NCBI GenBank assembly: GCA_017995875.1
Contig: JAGOIB010000072.1
Coordinates: forward strand, 4,911 to 10,116
Direction: 5' to 3'
Source of the DNA: Saprospiraceae bacterium
GTDB taxonomy: Bacteria > Bacteroidota > Bacteroidia > Chitinophagales > Saprospiraceae
DNA length: 5,206 nucleotides
Shown: positions 1 through 5,206 of the stretch, piece after piece
Numbering within the stretch: position 1 is the first letter of the stretch
Layout: every line of letters begins with the position of its first letter
Program-made: the position numbers and the translations under genes
Notes under the pieces: generated by a model
What the model saw: the letters and a program-made list of their open reading frames with translations, nothing else
Told to the model about the DNA's origin: nothing
Database searches by the model: none

Positions 1-60
1 AGTTAGCAGTTAGCAGTTAGCAGTTAGCAGTTAGCAGTTAGCAGTTAGCAGTTAGCAGTT
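1..60 (-). repeat. Tandem heptanucleotide array, (AGTTAGC)n
   Basis: Eight perfect copies of AGTTAGC plus four bases of a ninth occupy the first 60 bases, and the array starts at base 1, so its true left end lies outside the window. Read on the minus strand and rotated, the unit is TAACTGC. This matches the consensus of the degenerate heptad array at 3074-3206, where TAACCGC and TTACTGC occur, so both arrays appear to belong to one family in opposite orientation. The lack of any divergence suggests recent expansion by slippage, or a collapsed/expanded assembly artefact. Seven is not a multiple of three, so the array is unlikely to be coding. The function is unknown. Confidence 0.95.
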
Positions 61-108
61 GTTAAATAGTGATGTTCGCGAATAGTTCCTGAAGGATAGA
101 AATTATTT
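61..108 (+). promoter_or_regulatory. Leader of the glpD operon with weak ribosome-binding site
   Basis: This 48-bp stretch separates the heptad array from the glpD start codon. A purine-rich GAAGGAT at 91-97 could act as a Shine-Dalgarno sequence for the ATG at 109, although the spacing of about 11 bases is long. An 8-bp perfect palindrome, TTCGCGAA, lies at 75-82 and could be an operator half or chance. I do not see a convincing Bacteroidota promoter (TTTG near -33 with TAnnTTTG near -7). The operon promoter therefore either overlaps the heptad array or lies further upstream, outside the window. Confidence 0.35.
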
Positions 109-1668
109 ATGAAAAGAGTAGAGATGATTGGTCAACTTGATTCCATTTCTGAATGGGATATTTGTGTCATCGGAGGTGGGGCTACGGGGCTAGGCGTCGC
201 TGTAGATGCAGCGTCGCGGGGATTGAAAACGGTATTGTTTGAAAGATTTGATTTTGCAAAGGGTACTTCTTCTCGCAGCACGAAGCTGGTACATGGAGGT
301 GTCAGGTACTTGCAACAAGGAAATATAAAGCTTGTGTTGGACTCGCTGACTGAACGAGGGACGATGCTTCGAAATGCACCACACCTCGTCAGGAATCTAT
401 CGTTTGTGGTTCCAAATTATGAATGGTGGGAATCACCATTTTATGGACTCGGCTTGAAAGCGTATGATTGGATGGCAGGCAATCTTGGTCTCGGGCCTTC
501 AGAGTTTCTTTCATTGGAAGAAACATTGATGGCTGCACCGACGCTTGACCCAAAAGGCTTACGTGGCGGAACAAGATATCATGACGGGCAGTTTGATGAT
601 GCACGCATGGCCATCCATCTGGCGATGACAGCAGCAGATCATGATGCAGTTGTTTTAAATTATTTTCCAGTTGAAGGATTTTTTAAAAGCGATGAAAAAA
701 TTTGTGGTGTCCTGGTCAAGGATGCTATGACAGGCACGGGTTATGAAATAAAAGCAAAAGCGGTCATTAATGCGACCGGTGTTTTTACAGATGGTGTAAT
801 ACAGCTCGATGATCCTGAAGCAACATCCATCATCAGTCCAAGCCAGGGTATTCACCTTGTATTTGATAAAGAGGTTTTTCCATCGGATACAGCTATCATG
901 ATTCCCCGCACCGATGATGGAAGAGTGCTCTTTGCAGTACCCTGGCATCATAAAGTAATCGTCGGGACAACAGATACACCGGTTGATCATCCATCGATCG
1001 AACCGCATGCACTACCAGAAGAAATTGATTTTGTGCTCCAGCATATGCGCGACTATCTATCCTATGATCCTACCTATGCTGATATACGAAGTGTTTTTTG
1101 CGGACTTCGACCTCTGGTGAAAAAAAATAGCAAAACCACTGCAGCATTATCAAGAGATCACCATATTTCGATAGCTGATTCCGGATTGATCACGATCGCC
1201 GGAGGCAAGTGGACCACTTATCGCCGGATGGCTGAGGATGTAGTCGATGTGGCCATTGAAAGCCATAGTCTTCCTGAAGGAAAATCAATAACCACACAAC
1301 TGCACATTCATGGATACCAGGAAAATACTGAATTTGATGCCTCGCTATATTATTACGGAACTGACCGGCAGTATATAGAACAACTCATAACGGACGATCC
1401 TTCCCTTGGTGAGAAAATCCATCATGCATTTCCCTACGTAACAGCAGAGATATTATGGGCTGTCCGCGAAGAGATGTGTATGACGATCGAGGATTTTCTG
1501 GCTCGCAGGAGCAGGATGTTATTTCTTGACGCTGGTGCGTCTATTGAAGCCGCTCCATTTGTTGCAGAGGTGATGGCCGCTATTCTGGAGCATGATCAGT
1601 CCTGGGTCAGGCAGCAAACGGATGATTACAAACTCATAGCAAAGAATTATCTTCCGACCATTAATTGA
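109..1668 (+). CDS. glpD: Aerobic-type glycerol-3-phosphate dehydrogenase (FAD, quinone-linked)
   Basis: This 519-residue flavoprotein oxidises sn-glycerol-3-phosphate to dihydroxyacetone phosphate and passes electrons to membrane quinone, at the inner face of the cytoplasmic membrane. The N-terminal Rossmann FAD-binding motif is visible as IGGGATGLG at residues 21-29, with the ribose-binding acidic residue E45 at the end of the second strand. The family signature GTSSRSTKLVHGGVRYL spans residues 52-68. GLRPLV (332-337) and the second signature, GGKWTTYRRMAED (365-377), follow. Residues about 395-510 form the C-terminal helical domain, with the conserved REEMCMTIEDFLARRSR at 453-469. The length is typical of bacterial GlpD. 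The ATG at 109 is preferred over the in-frame ATG at 124, because MKR-type starts are usual in this family and a purine-rich stretch lies upstream. It is the first gene of a compact set with glpF and a ridA-like gene. No truncation or missing motif is seen. Confidence 0.97.
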   Translation: MKRVEMIGQLDSISEWDICVIGGGATGLGVAVDAASRGLKTVLFERFDFAKGTSSRSTKLVHGGVRYLQQGNIKLVLDSLTERGTMLRNAPHLVRNLSFVVPNYEWWESPFYGLGLKAYDWMAGNLGLGPSEFLSLEETLMAAPTLDPKGLRGGTRYHDGQFDDARMAIHLAMTAADHDAVVLNYFPVEGFFKSDEKICGVLVKDAMTGTGYEIKAKAVINATGVFTDGVIQLDDPEATSIISPSQGIHLVFDKEVFPSDTAIMIPRTDDGRVLFAVPWHHKVIVGTTDTPVDHPSIEPHALPEEIDFVLQHMRDYLSYDPTYADIRSVFCGLRPLVKKNSKTTAALSRDHHISIADSGLITIAGGKWTTYRRMAEDVVDVAIESHSLPEGKSITTQLHIHGYQENTEFDASLYYYGTDRQYIEQLITDDPSLGEKIHHAFPYVTAEILWAVREEMCMTIEDFLARRSRMLFLDAGASIEAAPFVAEVMAAILEHDQSWVRQQTDDYKLIAKNYLPTIN

Positions 1669-1691
1669 CCATTGATCAACGCGATTATTAC

Positions 1692-2402
1692 ATGATGGAA
1701 CATTTTATCGGAGAGTTTCTTGGAACCATGTTACTGCTCATAATGGGATGTGGCGTGGTAGCCAATGTATTGCTTCATCAATCCAAGGGCCAGCACGGGG
1801 GTTGGATTGTTATTACGTTTGGTTGGTCCATGGCTGTTTTTCTAGGTGTTTATACAGCAGTTCATTTTGGTGGTAGTGGGCATCTCAATCCTGCCGTGAC
1901 GATTGCATTTGCATTGTTCAAAGATTTTGATCAGGCATTGCTTCTGCCATATGTGTTAGCGCAAATGTCGGGTGCCATCGTGGGAAGTAGTCTCGTATGG
2001 TTAGCCTACAAACAGCATTTTGATGTGACTGAAGACAAGGAGCATATTCGCGCTGTTTTTTGTAACACGCCTTCGATAAGAAATACACCATACAATCTCA
2101 TCACAGAAATCATTGCAACATTTGTGTTGGTTTTTGGGGCATTAGCGATGTCTCCACCAACAGATGCATTAGGTACACTCAATGCATTACCTGTTGCGCT
2201 TCTTGTGTTAGGTATTGGTTTGTCACTGGGTGGACCGACAGGCTATGCGATCAATCCTGCCAGGGATCTGGGACCGAGGATTTCTCATTATTTATTACCA
2301 ATCAAAACCAAAGGGCACAGCGACTGGAAGTATTCGTGGATACCGGTTGTGGGGCCTGTCATTGGAGCTTCTATTGCAGTACTTATAAACAATCTACTTT
2401 GA
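1692..2402 (+). CDS. glpF: Glycerol uptake facilitator (aquaglyceroporin, MIP family)
   Basis: This 236-residue integral membrane channel is predicted to let glycerol diffuse across the cytoplasmic membrane. Both pore motifs are present: GHLNPAVT, with NPA at residues 66-68, and AINPARDLGPR, with NPA at 188-190. The Arg following the second NPA is the selectivity-filter arginine, and the Asp next to it is characteristic of glycerol-conducting members rather than strict water channels. Six hydrophobic spans fall at about 5-28, 36-59, 82-106, 136-153, 165-181 and 217-236. I chose the ATG at 1692 because family members begin with a short leader before the EFLGT motif, here MMEHFIGEFLGT. The ATG at 1695 is equally plausible. 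A TTG at 1665 would add nine polar residues and overlap the glpD stop, which is less likely. The gap to glpD is 23 bp and to the next gene 1 bp, which supports co-transcription with glpD in glycerol catabolism. Confidence 0.95.
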   Translation: MMEHFIGEFLGTMLLLIMGCGVVANVLLHQSKGQHGGWIVITFGWSMAVFLGVYTAVHFGGSGHLNPAVTIAFALFKDFDQALLLPYVLAQMSGAIVGSSLVWLAYKQHFDVTEDKEHIRAVFCNTPSIRNTPYNLITEIIATFVLVFGALAMSPPTDALGTLNALPVALLVLGIGLSLGGPTGYAINPARDLGPRISHYLLPIKTKGHSDWKYSWIPVVGPVIGASIAVLINNLL

Positions 2403-2403
2403 T

Positions 2404-2919
2404 ATGAAAACATTTTTTGTTATCCTGGGACTTTCCATTTCAACAATGGTTGTTTCTCAGACACCCGAAGAACGATTAACTCAATTGGGCCTAACACTAC
2501 CAACTGTTCCTACACCAGCTGCTAATTATGTGAATGCAGTACGTACAGGAAATCTATTGTTCTTAGCAGGCAAAGGGCCAACAAAGCCAGACGGGAAATT
2601 TGTGACAGGAAAAATCGGAGAAGACCTTAGTATTGAACAAGGATATGAAGCAGCCCGTCTGACCGCACTCGCACAACTGGCTGTATTGAAAAGTGAGCTT
2701 GGTGATCTCCGTAAAGTCAAGCGTATTGTCAAAGTCCTCGGTATGGTTAATTGCACACCATATTTTATCGATCATTCCAAAGTCATGAATGGCTATTCTG
2801 ATTTGATGGTGGAGGTGTTTGGAGAAAAAGGAAAACATGCGCGATCATCAGTAGGAATGTGTTCATTGCCGTTTAATATTGCAGTGGAGGTGGAGATGAT
2901 AGTGGAGGTGGAGGATTAG
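2404..2919 (+). CDS. RidA/YjgF-family protein (YjgF-endoribonuclease-like subfamily) with a predicted signal peptide
   Basis: The 171-residue product belongs to the RidA/YjgF/UK114 superfamily, in the roughly 150-residue subgroup often annotated as L-PSP endoribonuclease-like. Classical RidA hydrolyses reactive enamine/imine intermediates such as 2-aminoacrylate. Subfamily hallmarks include NYVNAVRTGNLLFLAG (41-56), an EQGYEAARLT helix (78-87) and the KVLGMVN strand (110-116). The C-terminal core is HARSSVGMCSLP (145-156), followed by VEVEMIVEV. Aligned to E. coli RidA, Tyr17, Arg105 and Glu120 are kept (Y42, R147, E162), but Ser30 and Cys107 are replaced (A55, S149), so the chemistry may differ. 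Residues 1-18 form a short Lys-containing hydrophobic leader ending VVS before Q19, resembling a Sec signal peptide, whereas most homologues are cytosolic. Starting at the in-frame ATG at 2446 (M15) would remove the leader and give the usual family length. The gene begins one base after the glpF stop, so it is probably co-transcribed. Its link to glycerol metabolism is unknown. Confidence 0.9.
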   Translation: MKTFFVILGLSISTMVVSQTPEERLTQLGLTLPTVPTPAANYVNAVRTGNLLFLAGKGPTKPDGKFVTGKIGEDLSIEQGYEAARLTALAQLAVLKSELGDLRKVKRIVKVLGMVNCTPYFIDHSKVMNGYSDLMVEVFGEKGKHARSSVGMCSLPFNIAVEVEMIVEVED

Positions 2920-2920
2920 C

Positions 2921-2983
2921 GAAGGGCATAGGGCATAGAGCATAGAGCAAAGTGTATTCTGTGATCAGTAATCAGTAACCGGG
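2921..2983. repeat. Degenerate heptad array with a change of unit
   Basis: Nine consecutive 7-bp steps can be read from base 2921: GAAGGGC, ATAGGGC, ATAGAGC, ATAGAGC, AAAGTGT, ATTCTGT, GATCAGT, AATCAGT, AACCGGG. The left part is a GGGCATA/GAGCATA microsatellite. The right part (2963-2976) is a CAGTAAT-type unit whose reverse complement rotates to TTACTGA, a unit of the array at 3074-3206 in the opposite orientation. The array starts one base after the ridA-like stop codon. The two unit types share the same 7-bp register, which suggests stepwise replacement or slippage. Confidence 0.75.
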
Positions 2984-3014
2984 TTTTCGTTAAGTGTAGT
3001 TTGTAGCTGCACTT

Positions 3015-3061
3015 TTGAGGATCATTCTCATGTTCCAGTCTCATAAATAGGCAATCCTCAA
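3015..3061. repeat. Inverted repeat, 8-bp arms, in the non-repetitive intergenic core
   Basis: TTGAGGAT at 3015-3022 is perfectly complementary to ATCCTCAA at 3054-3061, with a 31-bp loop. The left arm also overlaps a 15-bp imperfect palindrome at 3016-3030 (TGAG at one end, CTCA at the other). No T-run follows, so this is not a standard intrinsic terminator. It could be an operator or an mRNA 3' structure, or simply chance in a region of this length. Confidence 0.3.
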
Positions 3062-3073
3062 TCTAAAACAAGT

Positions 3074-3206
3074 TTACTGCTAACCGCTTACTGAAAACAG
3101 CCAACTGTTGACTGAATACTACTGACTGAATACCGATTACTGCATTCTGCATACCGAATACCGACCACCGAATACCGCTTACTGAATACAGATTACTGCA
3201 CACTGA
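3074..3206 (+). repeat. Nineteen-copy degenerate heptad array, consensus WTACYGM
   Basis: The 133 bp divide into 19 consecutive heptads with no insertion or deletion, for example TTACTGC (3074-3080), TTACTGA (3088-3094), ATACCGA (3130-3136, 3151-3157, 3158-3164), ATACCGC (3172-3178) and ACACTGA (3200-3206). Position 4 is C in all 19 units. Position 3 is A and position 6 is G in 18 of 19, while position 5 is T or C in most and position 7 is A or C in all but one. Register is kept while sequence drifts, unlike the perfect array at 1-60. The array ends 63 bp before the start of the exported-protein gene. It is not coding, and its function is unknown. Confidence 0.9.
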
Positions 3207-3228
3207 GGCTGTGATTTCCGGGAATAAT

Positions 3229-3256
3229 ATTAACTTTAGAATACTCTTAAGTTAAT
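3229..3256. promoter_or_regulatory. Hairpin/dyad upstream of the exported-protein gene
   Basis: ATTAACTT (3229-3236) and AAGTTAAT (3249-3256) form perfect 8-bp inverted arms around a 12-bp loop, ending 13 bases before the ATG at 3270. The stem is AT-rich, so an RNA hairpin would be weak. A DNA-level operator for a dimeric regulator is an alternative. It overlaps the candidate promoter box at 3231-3238. Confidence 0.4.
3231..3238 (+). promoter_or_regulatory. Candidate Bacteroidota -7 promoter element
   Basis: TAACTTTA matches the Bacteroidota housekeeping -7 consensus TAnnTTTG in all but the last base. It would place transcription initiation near 3245, about 25 bases before the start codon at 3270. 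No clear TTTG/TTG element is seen at the expected -33 distance, which would fall at the end of the heptad array. The call is therefore tentative. Confidence 0.25.
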
Positions 3257-3269
3257 CAGACCCCATCTT

Positions 3270-5135
3270 ATGAAACTCAAGCTATTTCTACAAACCATTC
3301 TTTTCTCCTCTGTATATGCTTTTCCTTCCATCCTTTTTGGAGGACCGCCAATCGTAATCGACACTTGTACGACCAATGATGATTGCTTTAATGCAATCGC
3401 TATCCCAAATGTGATTTCTGATCATGCCTTTGTGTGTACGGTAGGATGCAATATGTTTGCTTCTCCGGATACTGTCATCCAGGCTTGCCAGATGGGCGAT
3501 TTTCCTACGGTGTGGTATCGGTTGAATCTGGACACTAATGCAGTGTCCATGAATATTGAAGTATACAGCACTGATTTTGAATCACCGGTCATATCACTTT
3601 TCAAAGGAACATCAGGATGCGATAACCTCGAACAGGTCTATTTGACCAGCAGTAATGCCGCTTGCATTATTGGCGCTGATGGTGTTGCAAAGGCAATAGG
3701 TACGCCTGTTGATTCCAATACTACCTATTACTTGGCTATCAGTTCGTACCTAAGCATTGGAGGCAGTTTTGAATTGTGTGTCAGTGCGCAGTCAACCGGT
3801 TTCGTTTGTGTAGTGGACCGCAACATTGAGATTGTCGCACGATCCTCCGGAGGACCACTTGAAGGACCCTTTGAGCCGAATGAGAAAGTAAGCATATGTA
3901 TGAATGTCAATGAATTTACGGCTGCAGGTAACGGATGCCAATGGTTTCAAGGCATTGTCCCGGTGTTTGGTAACGGATGGGATTTGTCCTCCTTTGATGC
4001 GTATGATCAACCCATCAATACATTAATAAATGGTGACACTATCGGAGAGTCGGATAACGGATTATACGGTGCATCTACCTGGGGTTGGTTTAATGATGTA
4101 GACTATCATTATGATCGACCAAGTCTGAATGTCAGTGATCTGGATGGTAATGGAAGAGTTGAAATGTGTAATAGTGTTTACGAAAAGGATTGTCCATATA
4201 AGGGTGTGACCGGAGGATGTTGCGGCCCATGTTGGGGAGCACCGGTTGGGGATATATTACCTCCCGGTTGGTTTGCTTATGGTATTAATGGAACATGTGG
4301 AGACACTGCACCACCTATCAGGGTAGATTGGGGTGATGGGAATTCCTGCGGCAAGGGAATGGGTCCATGGCATTTCTGTTTTGACCTGACGACTCGTGAT
4401 ATTCCTGACTGTATGGGAGATTCTACAAAGAAGGATCTCTCATTAGGCTTTTACACTTTTGCTGATGGTGAGACAGGATCGTGGACGGGAGACGCTTCTG
4501 TTTGTGCAAATGATCTTCCAATCAAACTTAGTCTTCTTGCTAAATGTGGCCGTGTTTCGACCAGCAACCCCGATATATTGCCCAACTTGTGTTCAGGAGA
4601 TACGTTGCGCTTTCAAATGGATGAACCCAATATTGATTATTGGGAATGGAACATTAGTCCGTTCTGGGCAGTGCCCTATATTGAAAATCGTGGTCCAAAT
4701 GGATTTACCATTGAAGCTCCTGTGATGAATGAATCAGGTGAATCGGTTGATATCACAGGAATTTTGATTGGACATGAACTGGAACTGGAAGGCATTACCT
4801 TAAAGAAAATTAAGTTCAAAATCAGTGACCCTGAAACCTGCGGATTTGTTTCTGAAAATTCACCTCATGAAAATTCCGGGAAACCATCCAACCAGATAAG
4901 GATATATCCAATGCCTGTCAATGAAAGTGCATTATTAGAATGGACATTTGATTTTCGTAGTGAAGCGACCGTTACGATATACAATTCACAAGGTGAATGG
5001 ATAGAAAATATTTCTGTAGCATCTGGCGATGACCATATATTGAGTTTGGACACAAAGCAATTATCACCCGGAATATATTTTGTCAGTTTGAGCAATGCCG
5101 ACTTCCGATATGTGACGAAGATGGTAAAATTGTAA
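3270..5135 (+). CDS. Cysteine-rich multidomain secreted protein with T9SS C-terminal sorting domain
   Basis: The 621-residue product is predicted to be exported to the periplasm by Sec and across the outer membrane by the type IX system. Residues 1 to about 24 form a signal peptide (two lysines, then a hydrophobic core). Residues about 30-175 look like a beta-sandwich of the kind often found in Bacteroidota surface proteins (DCFNAI start, FPTVWYRLN, TTYYLAISSY, GGSFELCVSA). Residues about 176-430 form an unfamiliar Trp-, Gly- and Cys-rich module with GASTWGWFNDVDYHYD (267-282), an EF-hand-like loop DLDGNGRVE (290-298), GGCCGPCWG (315-323), PPGWFAYGING (331-341) and WGDGNSCG (354-361). Residues about 427-525 resemble an Ig/PKD-like domain. 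Residues 542-621 are the type A sorting domain, from QIRIYPMPV to the GIYFVSL and YVTKMVKL ends. The protein has 24 cysteines, none in the sorting domain. No catalytic motif is recognised, so adhesion or binding is only a guess. The ATG at 3270 fits the signal peptide directly. Confidence 0.9.
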   Translation: MKLKLFLQTILFSSVYAFPSILFGGPPIVIDTCTTNDDCFNAIAIPNVISDHAFVCTVGCNMFASPDTVIQACQMGDFPTVWYRLNLDTNAVSMNIEVYSTDFESPVISLFKGTSGCDNLEQVYLTSSNAACIIGADGVAKAIGTPVDSNTTYYLAISSYLSIGGSFELCVSAQSTGFVCVVDRNIEIVARSSGGPLEGPFEPNEKVSICMNVNEFTAAGNGCQWFQGIVPVFGNGWDLSSFDAYDQPINTLINGDTIGESDNGLYGASTWGWFNDVDYHYDRPSLNVSDLDGNGRVEMCNSVYEKDCPYKGVTGGCCGPCWGAPVGDILPPGWFAYGINGTCGDTAPPIRVDWGDGNSCGKGMGPWHFCFDLTTRDIPDCMGDSTKKDLSLGFYTFADGETGSWTGDASVCANDLPIKLSLLAKCGRVSTSNPDILPNLCSGDTLRFQMDEPNIDYWEWNISPFWAVPYIENRGPNGFTIEAPVMNESGESVDITGILIGHELELEGITLKKIKFKISDPETCGFVSENSPHENSGKPSNQIRIYPMPVNESALLEWTFDFRSEATVTIYNSQGEWIENISVASGDDHILSLDTKQLSPGIYFVSLSNADFRYVTKMVKL

Positions 5136-5206
5136 TCAGTTTTTCCAGAGGACCATTCGCACTTCACTATACTTGTTCGACCACGACTTCGTGACCACAT
5201 TGGCCT
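5136..5206 (-). CDS. Possible 3' end of a convergent gene (partial, unidentified)
   Basis: On the minus strand, a frame open from the window edge reads 22 residues, starting ANVVTKSW and ending VRMVLWKN, then stops at TGA (5138-5136). This stop lies directly against the TAA of the exported-protein gene, in a tail-to-tail arrangement with no gap. The short peptide has a protein-like composition, but the fragment is too short to identify. A second minus-strand frame also ends plausibly (GHEVVVEQV before a TAG at 5173-5171), so the frame, and even the existence of the gene, are uncertain. Confidence 0.35.
   Translation of the reverse strand, partial: ANVVTKSWSNKYSEVRMVLWKN

Larger units (their letters stand above)
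2920..3269. other. 350-bp intergenic region with no gene, rich in heptad repeats and dyads
   Basis: No credible coding sequence or RNA gene is seen between the ridA-like gene and the exported-protein gene. From left to right it holds a mixed heptad array, a non-repetitive stretch of about 90 bp with dyad symmetry, a 19-copy degenerate heptad array, and an AT-rich segment with a hairpin and possible promoter box before the next start codon. No clear GC-rich stem followed by a T-run is present, so an intrinsic terminator for the glpD operon cannot be placed. Confidence 0.7.

Noticed and set aside
1..60. CRISPR array
   Set aside because: The repeat is seven bases with no spacers, so it is a simple tandem repeat. 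The same applies to 3074-3206.
75..82. TTCGCGAA palindrome as a glp operator
   Set aside because: It is a single 8-bp palindrome with no second copy in the window and no known matching regulator, so it is recorded only as part of the leader.
655..1008. 117-codon open frame on the minus strand inside glpD
   Set aside because: It is antisense to conserved glpD sequence. The Cys/Ile-rich translation has no family resemblance.
1665..1691. TTG start for glpF overlapping the glpD stop codon
   Set aside because: The nine extra residues are polar and precede the typical aquaglyceroporin N-terminus, and ATG codons at 1692 and 1695 fit the family better. It was not fully excluded.
2884..2913. Direct repeat GTGGAGGTGGAG at 2884-2895 and 2902-2913
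   Set aside because: It encodes the VEVEMIVEV ending that is normal for this RidA subfamily, so the repetition follows from protein sequence rather than from a separate element.
2977..2989. AACCGGGTT followed by TTT as an intrinsic terminator for the glpD operon
   Set aside because: The stem is only four base pairs around a one-base loop and the T-run is short, too little to form a terminator hairpin.
4459..4725. 88-codon plus-strand open frame inside the exported-protein gene
   Set aside because: It is out of frame with the 621-residue gene, which shows continuous domain structure here. No homology features are visible.
5182..5193. CACGA/TCGTG inverted repeat as a terminator of the exported-protein gene
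   Set aside because: The loop would be two bases, the stem is short and no T-run follows. It may fall inside the convergent gene.
4865..5200. 111-codon open frame on the minus strand
   Set aside because: It lies almost entirely antisense to the well-supported T9SS sorting domain of the exported protein and has no recognisable motif, so it is a shadow frame.

Overview
The window looks like chromosomal DNA of a Bacteroidota species, probably a Saprospiraceae/Chitinophagales-like lineage (the family-level placement is inference). The best evidence is the long secreted protein at the right end. It carries an N-terminal signal peptide and a C-terminal type IX secretion (T9SS) sorting domain, a combination essentially restricted to Bacteroidota. 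Weak or absent Shine-Dalgarno sequences, moderate-to-low G+C and heptanucleotide repeat arrays between genes fit the same picture.

Layout from left to right. Positions 1-60 are a near-perfect tandem array of a 7-bp unit that runs off the left edge. A 48-bp leader follows, then three plus-strand genes packed almost without gaps: glpD (FAD-dependent glycerol-3-phosphate dehydrogenase, 109-1668), glpF (aquaglyceroporin, 1692-2402 with the preferred start) and a RidA/YjgF-family gene (2404-2919) whose first codons encode a secretion-type leader. They look like one transcription unit for glycerol uptake and oxidation: GlpF admits glycerol, a kinase not present here would phosphorylate it, and GlpD oxidises glycerol-3-phosphate to dihydroxyacetone phosphate while feeding electrons to quinone. 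The role of the RidA-like protein in this unit is unknown.

Positions 2920-3269 hold no gene but are highly structured. There is a degenerate heptad array (2921-2983), a segment of dyad symmetry, and a 19-unit heptad array kept in strict 7-bp register (3074-3206). A hairpin and a possible promoter box then precede the next gene. The heptads at 1-60 and in the right half of 2921-2983 are reverse complements of the family at 3074-3206, so related repeats in opposite orientation flank the gly/ridA cluster.

Positions 3270-5135 encode a 621-residue, cysteine-rich, multidomain T9SS-exported protein of unknown function. Its stop codon directly abuts what may be the 3' end of a convergent gene on the minus strand (5136-5206, cut by the window edge). 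I see no RNA gene, CRISPR array, insertion sequence or prophage. The metabolic genes are ordinary. The heptad arrays, the leader-bearing RidA protein and the cysteine-rich exported protein are the parts worth a second look.
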